39,907 nucleotides of DNA from an uncultured Alistipes sp. (GTDB lineage Bacteria; Bacteroidota; Bacteroidia; Bacteroidales; Rikenellaceae): positions 1-39,907 of the forward strand of contig CALBQR010000010.1 of NCBI GenBank assembly GCA_937899895.1. Reading direction: 5' to 3'. Under the pieces are notes generated by a model that had not been told where the DNA came from, did not search any database, and was given only the letters and a program-made list of their open reading frames with translations. Every line of letters starts with the position of its first letter. Within the stretch, counting starts at the first letter, position 1. Below are positions 7,867-15,038 of the stretch, piece by piece. The position numbers and the translations under genes are program-made.

Positions 7867-8463
7867 ATGAAAAAAGCACTACTTATCTATGCCCTCGTTG
7901 CAACAATCCTGCTTGCAACGATCTACAACGACCACGCCCGTCTGCGCCACGAGAAACAGCGACTCAACCAAAATATCGAGGCTCTCACATCCGATGTCCA
8001 GTTCTATCGCACCCTGCACGGCGAGAGTGTTGCCGAGGTGCGCTCTTTACGCCTAAAACAGAGCGAGTTGAAGCAGACGAATGAAGCTCTATCGGAGAAG
8101 GTAAAGACTCTCGGCATACGTCTGCGGCACATTAATTCGGCGGCAGAGGCAGCGACGCAAACCGAGGTGCAATTTTCGGCTACCCTCCCCGATTCAATAC
8201 TGTTTCGTCCCGTAGCCGACACCATTCACCTATCGCTCTTTGCCGATAAGTGGAACTCGCTCCACGCCACTCTCGCAGGCACGCGGCTCGAAGGGCGATT
8301 CACCTCGGTTGATACGCTGCATCAGGTTGTCTATCGCGTTCCTCGTCGTTTTCTATTTATCCGTTACGGCACAAAGGAGCTGCGCCAAGTGATCACCTCA
8401 TCAAACCCTACAACGCGGCTTGTCTATTCGTCGCACATCACCATCGAACGCGGTCGAAAATAA
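7867..8463 (+). CDS. Small membrane-anchored coiled-coil protein (DUF6549/spanin-like)
   Basis: A 198-residue protein with one N-terminal membrane segment (KKALLIYALVATILLATIY, residues 2-20), then a coiled coil to about residue 75 (RHEKQRLNQNIEALTSDV, SELKQTNEALSEKVKTL). A small C-terminal domain ends NPTTRLVYSSHITIERGRK. The architecture resembles DUF6549-type proteins, which I recall in Bacteroidetes mobile elements and which look like Rz/spanin proteins. No lysis or phage gene is nearby, so a phage origin is speculative. It has its own promoter with a hairpin and is followed by the AT-rich acyltransferase gene. The function is not recognisable. Confidence 0.6.
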   Translation: MKKALLIYALVATILLATIYNDHARLRHEKQRLNQNIEALTSDVQFYRTLHGESVAEVRSLRLKQSELKQTNEALSEKVKTLGIRLRHINSAAEAATQTEVQFSATLPDSILFRPVADTIHLSLFADKWNSLHATLAGTRLEGRFTSVDTLHQVVYRVPRRFLFIRYGTKELRQVITSSNPTTRLVYSSHITIERGRK

Positions 8464-8473
8464 CATATCCCCC

Positions 8474-8528
8474 TTGTTTATTTACAAGAAATTATCTAAT
8501 TTTGTTATTTATCATTGAGCAAATAACA
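8474..8528 (+). promoter_or_regulatory. Promoter and hairpin of the acyltransferase gene
   Basis: TTG (8474-8476), a 20-nt spacer and TAATTTTG (8497-8504) make a near-ideal Bacteroidetes promoter. TGTTATTT (8503-8510) and AAATAACA (8521-8528) form a perfect 8-bp inverted repeat around the expected transcription start. Confidence 0.6.
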
Positions 8529-8534
8529 TAAAAT

Positions 8535-9575
8535 ATGAGCAACAGAATTTACTATCTAGATGCACTACGAATTTTAGCAAGTTTTGCAGTTATAGTTTTG
8601 CACGTTAGCGCCAAGAGTTTTGACATCTACGACAGCTCTCAATGGATTGTTGCTGACATATATGACTCTATGACAAGATGGTGCGTTCCTGTTTTCGTGA
8701 TGATTTCAGGCGCACTTTTCCTTGATCCGAATCGAGATATCTCATTTAAAACAATTTTCACCAAAAATATTTTCAGAATACTGACTGCATTTATTTTTTG
8801 GTCCATCGTATATGCTGTATATTGCCACATTTTCCTTACGCCAATGAATACAGTCGGCTTAATCTCTGAAATTTTAATTGGACATTTTCATTTATGGTTT
8901 CTTTATATGATCATAGGCATATATTTGGCAGTGCCTATTTTACGACAAATTGCCTCCAATCGAGAACTATCTAAGTATTTTATACTCTTATCATTCATAT
9001 TTGCCATTTGCATTCCTCATATCATCCAAATTATAGGAATAGTTCCAGCGATTAAACCAATAGGGTCTGTTCTGACCAATATTTCTTCTTTATTCGACTT
9101 TAATATTGGGGCAGGCTTCGTGGGATTTTTTATGTTAGGCCATTATTTACATACCGTTAGACTTTCCAAGAATATTGAACAAAGTATATTTCTTGTTGGA
9201 ATCATCTCATTTTTAATCATTGCCTATCTAACATATTTAATTTTCCAATTCTCTCCTGAAACAAAAAGTCCATTTTATGAATATCTCTCGCCGCTAGTTA
9301 TGTTCGAAGCGATCGCAGTATTTTTATTGGTCAAAAAATATGAGAAACATTATTCCAAAATCAATCTTTACATCAGTAAGATTTCAAAACTGAGTTTTGG
9401 AATATATTTAGTCCATATGCTTGTATTCTATGCTATTGAATCTGTAGGCATTAATGCAAATATTTTCAATCCCATAATTGGAATACCCTTGATGTCAACA
9501 TTAATTTTTATCATATCACTTATTATAGCACTCTTCATATCCAAAATCCCATATATTAACAAATATATACTATAA
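8535..9575 (+). CDS. Membrane acyltransferase family 3 protein (WecH/OafA-like)
   Basis: A 346-residue integral membrane protein with about ten hydrophobic helices. It begins NRIYYLDALRILASFAVIVLH and continues HVSAK, the acyltransferase-3 N-terminal pattern (R-x-x-x-L-D-x-x-R) with the conserved His after helix 1. Such enzymes O-acetylate sugars of surface glycans or lipids, so O-acetylation is likely; the substrate is unknown. The gene is strikingly AT-rich, with many ATA, AAA, TTT and TTA codons, unlike the GC-richer genes on both sides, and it lies just before tRNA-Leu. It is probably acquired by transfer. Length and domain are complete. Confidence 0.85.
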   Translation: MSNRIYYLDALRILASFAVIVLHVSAKSFDIYDSSQWIVADIYDSMTRWCVPVFVMISGALFLDPNRDISFKTIFTKNIFRILTAFIFWSIVYAVYCHIFLTPMNTVGLISEILIGHFHLWFLYMIIGIYLAVPILRQIASNRELSKYFILLSFIFAICIPHIIQIIGIVPAIKPIGSVLTNISSLFDFNIGAGFVGFFMLGHYLHTVRLSKNIEQSIFLVGIISFLIIAYLTYLIFQFSPETKSPFYEYLSPLVMFEAIAVFLLVKKYEKHYSKINLYISKISKLSFGIYLVHMLVFYAIESVGINANIFNPIIGIPLMSTLIFIISLIIALFISKIPYINKYIL

Positions 9576-9615
9576 TTAAACTATTAGGGGCGGCATAATT
9601 TTTAGGTTTTGCGTC

Positions 9616-9636
9616 CCATTTTTGGGCGAAAAATGG
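9616..9636. repeat. Inverted repeat after the acyltransferase gene
   Basis: CCATTTTT (9616-9623) and AAAAATGG (9629-9636) form a perfect 8-bp stem with a 5-nt GC-rich loop, about 40 nt after the acyltransferase stop. There is no following T-run, so it is at best a weak terminator or an RNA-stabilising stem. Confidence 0.45.
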
Positions 9637-9674
9637 ATAAAATTCACAAAAAAGCGAAGATTTCGGCGCGAAAT

Positions 9675-9705
9675 TTTGTGGAATTAGAAATTATGCCTAT
9701 ATTTG
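9675..9705 (+). promoter_or_regulatory. Promoter of tRNA-Leu
   Basis: TTTG (9675-9678), exactly 19 nt, then TATATTTG (9698-9705): the textbook Bacteroidetes sigma-ABfr promoter, placed 19 nt before the tRNA 5' end. Confidence 0.8.
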
Positions 9706-9724
9706 CACGCTCAATTAGGAGTAC

Positions 9725-9809
9725 GCCCAGATGGCGGAATAGGTAGACGCGTTGGTCTCAAACACCAATGGAGAGATCCGTGCCGGTTCGATCCCGGCTC
9801 TGGGTACCA
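9725..9809 (+). tRNA. tRNA-Leu (anticodon CAA)
   Basis: An 85-nt class II tRNA. The acceptor stem GCCCAGA pairs with TCTGGGT (first pair G-T wobble), and the encoded CCA ends at 9809. The anticodon stem TTGGT/ACCAA encloses the loop CTCAAAC, giving CAA, which reads UUG. The T-arm contains GGTTCGATCC, and a long variable arm (GGAGAGATCC region) is typical of Leu/Ser tRNAs. It has its own promoter upstream and a strong terminator starting one base downstream. It lies directly after the AT-rich acyltransferase gene, but no duplicated 3' end was found nearby. Confidence 0.95.
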
Positions 9810-9842
9810 AAAGAGAAGTTCCAAAAGGACTTCTCTTTTTTT
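9810..9842 (+). terminator. tRNA-Leu terminator
   Basis: AAAGAGAAGT (9810-9819) pairs with ACTTCTCTTT (9829-9838), with an inner CC/GG pair and AAAA loop, followed by a T-run. A classic intrinsic terminator directly abutting the tRNA. Confidence 0.85.
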
Positions 9843-9901
9843 GTTGGCATTACCAATGGTGTCCTTTTCTAAAAGTCGATCACACTACTCTATTAGTCGA
9901 A

Positions 9902-9967
9902 TTTCGGGGGGGGGATGGGGAGCGCATAATTTTGTTGCAAGTTAAAAGTTTTATTACTAACTTGCAA
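9902..9967 (+). promoter_or_regulatory. Promoter with G9 tract in the spacer and a start-site hairpin
   Basis: TAATTTTG (9927-9934) fits the -7 consensus, with TTTC (9902-9905) about where the -33 box should be. The spacer contains nine consecutive G (9906-9914). Directly after the -7 box, TTGCAAGTTA (9935-9944) and TAACTTGCAA (9958-9967) form a perfect 10-bp inverted repeat. The next ATG is at 9992. Confidence 0.5.
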
Positions 9968-9991
9968 AATCTTAATCCACAAAACCAAACT

Positions 9992-11203
9992 ATGAACAGC
10001 AAAACCATCACCATTTTTACCTCGCTTTTGCTACTTGCCGTAGCGACAGCTTGCGGTCAGGCAACTGCCACGAATGAAGCAGAGGGTACCCCTCGCCCAC
10101 TCCCCGAAGGTGCCGTGGCATTCAACTATAACAATCACCTCTATTTCGAGGCCGCGATACGCGACTCGATCCCCGCGCTATTGGTTTTCGATACGGGCAA
10201 CACCAATCTGCTGCTCGACTCGACCTTCTATGCCGAGCATTTCGCCGCGCAAGGCACACTGCGCAAAGCATTTATTGGCGGCGCAGGAGATGGACGACAG
10301 ATGGCGAACGTCGATATGAGTGGTTGGGCGTATCGAGTTGGCGGATTCGCCCATAAGGACCAAACGGCAGTAGTGCTCAACCTGCGCAAGATCCTCGGCA
10401 ACAACGTCAGCGGTATGTTCGGTATGGATTTTATGCGCGGCCGCAAGGTCGAGTTCAACTATGCAGACAAATATATCCATATTTTGGGCGACGAGCAGCC
10501 CGACACAACCTACACCTGTATCGACTGCAAGTGGTTGGACAATACGCAGACACGCATACTCGTTCCCGTGAAGATCGCTCTCGACGCGACGACCACGCGC
10601 GAGGGTATCTTCTTGGTTGATATGGGCTCGTCGGGAACGCTCTCGATCAATAGCAGCAGCATTGCGAAGATGGGTTTGCAGGGGCGTACGGACGTTCAAA
10701 AGATGGTTTACAACGTGGGCGGTATTGGCGGCTCGCGCACCGACAATCTCGTCAAGTTGGCGAGCGTCGAGCTGGGCGGGCTGAACGTAAGCAACATTCG
10801 CGCAGACTATTCGGGCAACGCTACGGGAGCATTGTCCGATACGCGCTATGACGGATTGATCGGCAACGAACTTTTGGAGCGTTTCGACGTTATTTTCGAC
10901 TTCGCGGAGTGCAAGATGTACCTGCGCGCAAATCGCAACTTCGACACTCCGAGCCGCTATTTCTTCGGCGTTGTGCTCACTCCGCAGCGAGATCATTGGA
11001 CGGTCAATGGTCTGCTCGAAGGTGGCAAGGCGGAGAAGGCGGGTGTGAAGCGTGGTGATCGCATTGTAAAGATCAACGGCAAAACGCCCTCGGAGATGAG
11101 CGAAGCGGAGCGCAAGGCATTGACCCGTTCGCGCGAGCCGTGGCACGTAACGATCGACCGCAATGGAACGACCTCAGAGATCGTAATTGAGTGCGAAGAT
11201 TAA
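9992..11203 (+). CDS. Retropepsin-like aspartic protease lipoprotein with C-terminal PDZ domain
   Basis: A 403-residue protein with a lipoprotein signal (LLLLAVATAC, Cys21). It has two retropepsin-like repeats: LLVFDTGNTNLLL with D67-T68-G69, and GIFLVDMGSSGTLSI with D210-M211-G212, where the usual T is M. The flap and second-strand pattern (ELGGLNVSNI, DGLIGNELLERFDVIFD) follows. A PDZ domain covers about 315-403 (KAEKAGVKRGDRIVKINGKT). It is predicted to act on peptides at the cell envelope; the substrate is unknown. Reading in the same frame extends back through the tRNA, but the signal peptide and promoter fix the start at 9992. It is convergent with the M16 peptidase and shares its terminator. 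Confidence 0.85.
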   Translation: MNSKTITIFTSLLLLAVATACGQATATNEAEGTPRPLPEGAVAFNYNNHLYFEAAIRDSIPALLVFDTGNTNLLLDSTFYAEHFAAQGTLRKAFIGGAGDGRQMANVDMSGWAYRVGGFAHKDQTAVVLNLRKILGNNVSGMFGMDFMRGRKVEFNYADKYIHILGDEQPDTTYTCIDCKWLDNTQTRILVPVKIALDATTTREGIFLVDMGSSGTLSINSSSIAKMGLQGRTDVQKMVYNVGGIGGSRTDNLVKLASVELGGLNVSNIRADYSGNATGALSDTRYDGLIGNELLERFDVIFDFAECKMYLRANRNFDTPSRYFFGVVLTPQRDHWTVNGLLEGGKAEKAGVKRGDRIVKINGKTPSEMSEAERKALTRSREPWHVTIDRNGTTSEIVIECED

Positions 11204-11225
11204 CACGCGGCGCACAACCCGCAAA

Positions 11226-11268
11226 AAAAGTAGTCCCGTCGGCACCACGCACCGACGGGACTACTTTT
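11226..11268. terminator. Bidirectional terminator
   Basis: AAAAGTAGTCCCGTCGG (11226-11242) and its exact complement (11252-11268) form a perfect 17-bp stem with a 9-nt loop, with A-run and T-run ends. It lies between the convergent protease gene (plus) and M16 gene (minus) and serves both. Confidence 0.93.
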
Positions 11269-11294
11269 ATATATAATTATATGTATCTACGCCA

Positions 11295-14195
11295 TTAATA
11301 GCCGAAAATCTGCTCCTGCGAGAGGAAGGTGATCGGGCCGAGGGTGCGCAGATAGTTCAGGTCGAGGTTCTTCGAGTCGCCCAAAATCAGGTAGTAGTAG
11401 TTGCGGTCCTTAACCCACTGCTGCTGAACTGCCTTCACATCGTCGAGAGTCATCGTCTGCACCTTCTCGAACACGTCGCGGGCACGGTCGTAATCAAGAC
11501 CCATATCACGAGTACGGATAAAGGCAGTGAGCACGCTCGACTTGGTGTAGCGCAGCGTGCGCAGCTGATTGATATACGACTCCTTCGCCACGTTGAATGC
11601 AGCCTCGCTCTCCGGCATTGTGTTGATAATCTCGTCGAATGCCTCGATAGCCTGCTTCATCTTGTCGTTCTGCGTAGCGATGTAAGCGGTGAAGGAGTAA
11701 TTGCCATCGGCATAGGTAGGAGTGCTCATATAGGCACGAGCCGAGTAAGCCAGACCGCGAGCCTCGCGCATCTCCTGGAATACGATACTGCTCATACCGC
11801 CACCAAAGTACTCGTTGTAGAGGTCGAGGTCGGCATCGTTGGTAACGTCGAACTTCTCGCCACGATTCGAGTACTGAATGTAGTAGATCTGATTTGCATC
11901 GTACTCTGCAATAAAGACCTTGTTATCGGGCGTAGGAACATTAGCCAAACGCTTGATTTCGAGCGGCTGCAACTCCTCCGAAACGTTGTGGTGCTCGTTC
12001 AACGATGCGAGCAGTTCCTGCTGGGTTGCGGGACCGTAATATACAACGGTGTGCTGCTTGGTGAGCAGGTCGCGCACCTTTGCGAGCAACTCCTCCGAGG
12101 TGAGTGCCATCAGCTCCTCGTTCGACAAGCGAACCTTCATACCCTCCTCGCCATAAATCACATACGACTGCAAAGCCGAGAAGTTACTCGACTGGTTCAG
12201 TTTGGCGTTAGCGCGCGATTTGAGCATATTCTGCTTTACGTTTGCCAGAATAGCCTCGTCGGCAACAGCGTTAGCCACCAGATCCTCAACGATATCCATC
12301 GCCTTGTTCATATTCTCGCCCAGACCGCTGATCGAGATGTAGCAACGCGACGAACTTGCACGCAGATTGAAGAAACAAGCCAGACCATAGAGCTCCGACT
12401 GAATCTGCTCGGCGGTCTTGGACAGCGTACCCAAGTACTCTGTATAGTCGAATGCAAGACCGAGGGCGGGATCGACAATCGTACCCAAGTCGAACATATA
12501 CTCCAACGAGAAGTAGTCGGTAGTGGTATTCTGTTTGTAGAGCACCTCGATACCCGACTGCGCCTCGAAACGGTCCATATCCTTCTCGAAATCGACAAAG
12601 CGCGGCTCGATAGGTTTAACCTCCGATGCTACGATAGCCTTCAAGAAGTCGCTCTGTGCGTCGCGGTTGGTTACGATCGGGGTAATTTCGGGCTTGGCGA
12701 TCTTCTGCTCGTTGGGGTCCTTGCCCTCGCGCTTGTAGATGATAGCGTAGCTATTCTCGCCCAACTTCTCGTTAGCGAAACGAACAACATCATCCTTGGT
12801 AATCTTCGACAGACGGTCAAATACCTCAACCTCATCCTTCCACTCCGTGCGGTTGATGAACGACTGAACATACATATCGGCGCGACCATCGTTCGAGTCG
12901 AGATACTGCATAGCCTCCAACTTATAGTTATTCACCGCAGCAGCAATCAGAGCCTCATCGAACTCGCCTGCACGCAACTTGGCAACCTCGCCGAGCAACA
13001 GATCACGCACCTCTTCGAGCGACTGACCCTGCTTGGGGCGACCTGCCAACTGCATATAACCGTAGTCGGCCGAGATCGAGGGATAGCCATACGCGCTCAA
13101 AGTCTTCTGCTGCTGATTGATGTTGAGGTCGATCAGACCTGCCTGACCGTTATAGAGGATGCTACCAACGATGTTAGCCAGATCGGCATCATCAGAGGTT
13201 GCACCACCCAAACGCCAACCGATAGCCACGTTTGCAGCGTCAAGACCCCAAACCTCGGTTACGATAGGCTCGGTGATGGGCTGTTCGGGCTCGTACTCCA
13301 ACACGGGAATTTCGGGATTGGGCTGCATATCGCCAAAGTATTGGTCGATGAGCGAGATCATCTCTTCGGGGTCGAAATCACCCGAAAGGCAGATTGCCAT
13401 ATTGTTGGGCACGTAGTACTGATCGTGATAGTTCTTCACGTTGGTAATCGAGGGATTCTTCAAGTGCTCCTGCGTACCGAGCACCGTCTGCTTGCCGTAG
13501 GGGTGGTTGGGGAACAGTGCGCGATTCATCGCCTCATATACCTTGCGACCGTCCTGCGTGAGCGACATATTCTTCTCCTCGTAGATGGTTTCAAGCTCGG
13601 TGTGGAAACCGCGAATCACTACGTTCTTGAAGCGGTCAGCCTCGATTTTGAGCCAATTCTCAACCTGGTTCGAGGGGATGTTCTCGACATATACGGTCAT
13701 ATCGTAGCCCGTATAGGCGTTGGTACCCTGCGCACCGATCGAAGCCATCAACTTGTCGTACTCGTTGGGAATAGCCAACTTCGATGCCTCGTAGCTGATC
13801 GAGTCGATACGCTTGTAGAGAGCCTTGCGCTCGGCCTCATCCTCGGTCTTGCGATAGACCTCAAAGAGCTGCTCAATCTCGTCGAGCATAGGTTTCTCGG
13901 CAGCGTAGTCCTGCGTACCGAACGACTGCGTACCTTTGAACATCAGGTGCTCGAAGTAGTGAGCCAAACCGGTGGTCTCCGAGGGGTCGTTCTTACCACC
14001 TACGCGCACTGCGATGTAGGTCTGGATACGAGGCTCCTCGTCATTAACCGACATATATACTTTCAGACCGTTATCCAACGTGTAGATACGGGTCTGCGTG
14101 GGATCGCCCTTAACGCTCTCGTAAGCGTACTTCGATCCGCAAGCCGTGAACAGCATAGCCGCTACGACTGTCATCAGTGTTAAAATTTTCTTCAT
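11295..14195 (-). CDS. M16 (pitrilysin/insulinase) zinc peptidase lipoprotein
   Basis: A 966-residue tandem M16 peptidase. A lipoprotein signal MKKILTLMTVVAAMLFTACG places Cys19 at the mature start. The inverted zinc motif HxxEH is HYFEH at residues 79-83, followed by the downstream Glu region ELETIYEEKNMSL, so the N-terminal half is catalytic. The C-terminal half (about 530-966) repeats the fold without the motif and carries the YSARAYMSTPTYADGNYSF segment, as in clam-shell M16 enzymes. It probably degrades peptides at the outer membrane or in the periplasm. It follows the DUF456 gene by 34 nt on the same strand, so the two are likely co-transcribed. Confidence 0.93.
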   Translation of the reverse strand: MKKILTLMTVVAAMLFTACGSKYAYESVKGDPTQTRIYTLDNGLKVYMSVNDEEPRIQTYIAVRVGGKNDPSETTGLAHYFEHLMFKGTQSFGTQDYAAEKPMLDEIEQLFEVYRKTEDEAERKALYKRIDSISYEASKLAIPNEYDKLMASIGAQGTNAYTGYDMTVYVENIPSNQVENWLKIEADRFKNVVIRGFHTELETIYEEKNMSLTQDGRKVYEAMNRALFPNHPYGKQTVLGTQEHLKNPSITNVKNYHDQYYVPNNMAICLSGDFDPEEMISLIDQYFGDMQPNPEIPVLEYEPEQPITEPIVTEVWGLDAANVAIGWRLGGATSDDADLANIVGSILYNGQAGLIDLNINQQQKTLSAYGYPSISADYGYMQLAGRPKQGQSLEEVRDLLLGEVAKLRAGEFDEALIAAAVNNYKLEAMQYLDSNDGRADMYVQSFINRTEWKDEVEVFDRLSKITKDDVVRFANEKLGENSYAIIYKREGKDPNEQKIAKPEITPIVTNRDAQSDFLKAIVASEVKPIEPRFVDFEKDMDRFEAQSGIEVLYKQNTTTDYFSLEYMFDLGTIVDPALGLAFDYTEYLGTLSKTAEQIQSELYGLACFFNLRASSSRCYISISGLGENMNKAMDIVEDLVANAVADEAILANVKQNMLKSRANAKLNQSSNFSALQSYVIYGEEGMKVRLSNEELMALTSEELLAKVRDLLTKQHTVVYYGPATQQELLASLNEHHNVSEELQPLEIKRLANVPTPDNKVFIAEYDANQIYYIQYSNRGEKFDVTNDADLDLYNEYFGGGMSSIVFQEMREARGLAYSARAYMSTPTYADGNYSFTAYIATQNDKMKQAIEAFDEIINTMPESEAAFNVAKESYINQLRTLRYTKSSVLTAFIRTRDMGLDYDRARDVFEKVQTMTLDDVKAVQQQWVKDRNYYYLILGDSKNLDLNYLRTLGPITFLSQEQIFGY

Positions 14196-14229
14196 ATCGT
14201 TTGAAATTTGTTAGTTACATTGTTACTCG

Positions 14230-14784
14230 TTACGAGAATATACGCATAACCCACTCGACAATAGCGGTCCACCAACTGCCCAGCGAGTCGCCCCAGCTCA
14301 TAAACAGACCACCCATATCGCCGATGATATAGACAAGCATCGCAATCGAGGCAATCAGCTTGATACCCGTTCCGACAATAAACGAAAGGAACGCTCCGAA
14401 GCCCACCTTAACGGCCTTTGCCGAGTCGTCGCGATTGACCGACAGCTCGCCCAACACCGCGCCCACAAACGGGCCGAGGATCAATCCCATCGGGCCGAGA
14501 AACAGGCCCACGACCATACCGATCGTTGCACCTCTTGCTCCGTGCTTCGAGCCTCCAAAACGGCGCGAGAGCCACGCCGGAAGCAGATAATCGGCAATTG
14601 ACACCAAAATCGTTACGATCAGAAAGGTGATCAGAATCGGCTTGGTCAGTGTCGAATATTCGGTGCAGGCCATCAATATCATACCCACATAACAAATAGG
14701 CGTACCGGGCAACACCGGAAGAATACAGCCCGCAACACCCACCACAGCAAGCAGCAACGCGAGAACTGCCAAAAAAGTATCCAT
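14230..14784 (-). CDS. DUF456 small membrane protein
   Basis: A 184-residue, very hydrophobic, Gly-rich membrane protein starting MDTFLAVLALLLAVVGVAGC with several helices. It contains the DUF456 hallmarks LPVLPGTPICYVGMIL and MVVGLFLGPMGLILGPFVGA. The function is unknown; Gly-rich helices recall the glycine-zipper family. The ATG at 14784 is chosen because the family begins there, although an in-frame ATG lies 45 nt upstream. It is the first gene of a unit with the M16 peptidase. Confidence 0.82.
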   Translation of the reverse strand: MDTFLAVLALLLAVVGVAGCILPVLPGTPICYVGMILMACTEYSTLTKPILITFLIVTILVSIADYLLPAWLSRRFGGSKHGARGATIGMVVGLFLGPMGLILGPFVGAVLGELSVNRDDSAKAVKVGFGAFLSFIVGTGIKLIASIAMLVYIIGDMGGLFMSWGDSLGSWWTAIVEWVMRIFS

Positions 14785-14881
14785 AAGAAAAGTTCCTCCC
14801 CTATTAAATATTAACGCACGAAAGGGCAAAAAATTATATCGCCACGTGCCTGATTTTACATTTTATTTTGCTTTTATTATA

Positions 14882-14889
14882 CAAAGGTA
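14882..14889 (-). promoter_or_regulatory. -7 element for DUF456/M16 unit
   Basis: On the minus strand TACCTTTG is a perfect TAnnTTTG. It gives a leader of about 90 nt to the DUF456 start at 14784. The -33 side is weak. Confidence 0.45.
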
Positions 14890-14967
14890 TGAAAAATGAT
14901 CGGAATGACACTCATATCCGCGCACGAATTTTATCGATCAAATCAATAAGTGCTCGGTGCGATGGAT

Positions 14968-14997
14968 TGATATTTCGGTTTTTATGCGTATATTTGC
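14968..14997 (+). promoter_or_regulatory. Promoter of the DPP III gene
   Basis: TTG (14968-14970), exactly 19 nt, then TATATTTG (14990-14997). A near-ideal Bacteroidetes promoter, about 40 nt before the start at 15039, which confirms that start. Confidence 0.75.
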
Positions 14998-15038
14998 ATC
15001 AAATTAACGCAATCAAAAAATCATTAATCCGAACTACG

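Noticed and set aside
8464..9809. Possible genomic island with att sites at tRNA-Leu
   Set aside because: No integrase gene and no duplicate of the tRNA 3' end was found upstream within reach, so only transfer of the single gene is suggested.
9752..9991. N-terminal extension of the retropepsin gene through the tRNA
   Set aside because: It would translate the tRNA-Leu and its terminator. A lipoprotein signal starting at 9992 and a promoter downstream of the tRNA fix the start.
11988..14183. Long open frame on the plus strand opposite the M16 peptidase
   Set aside because: It is antisense to a clear M16 peptidase with signal peptide and HxxEH motif. The translation is Leu/Val/Arg-rich with no domain, a by-product of codon bias.
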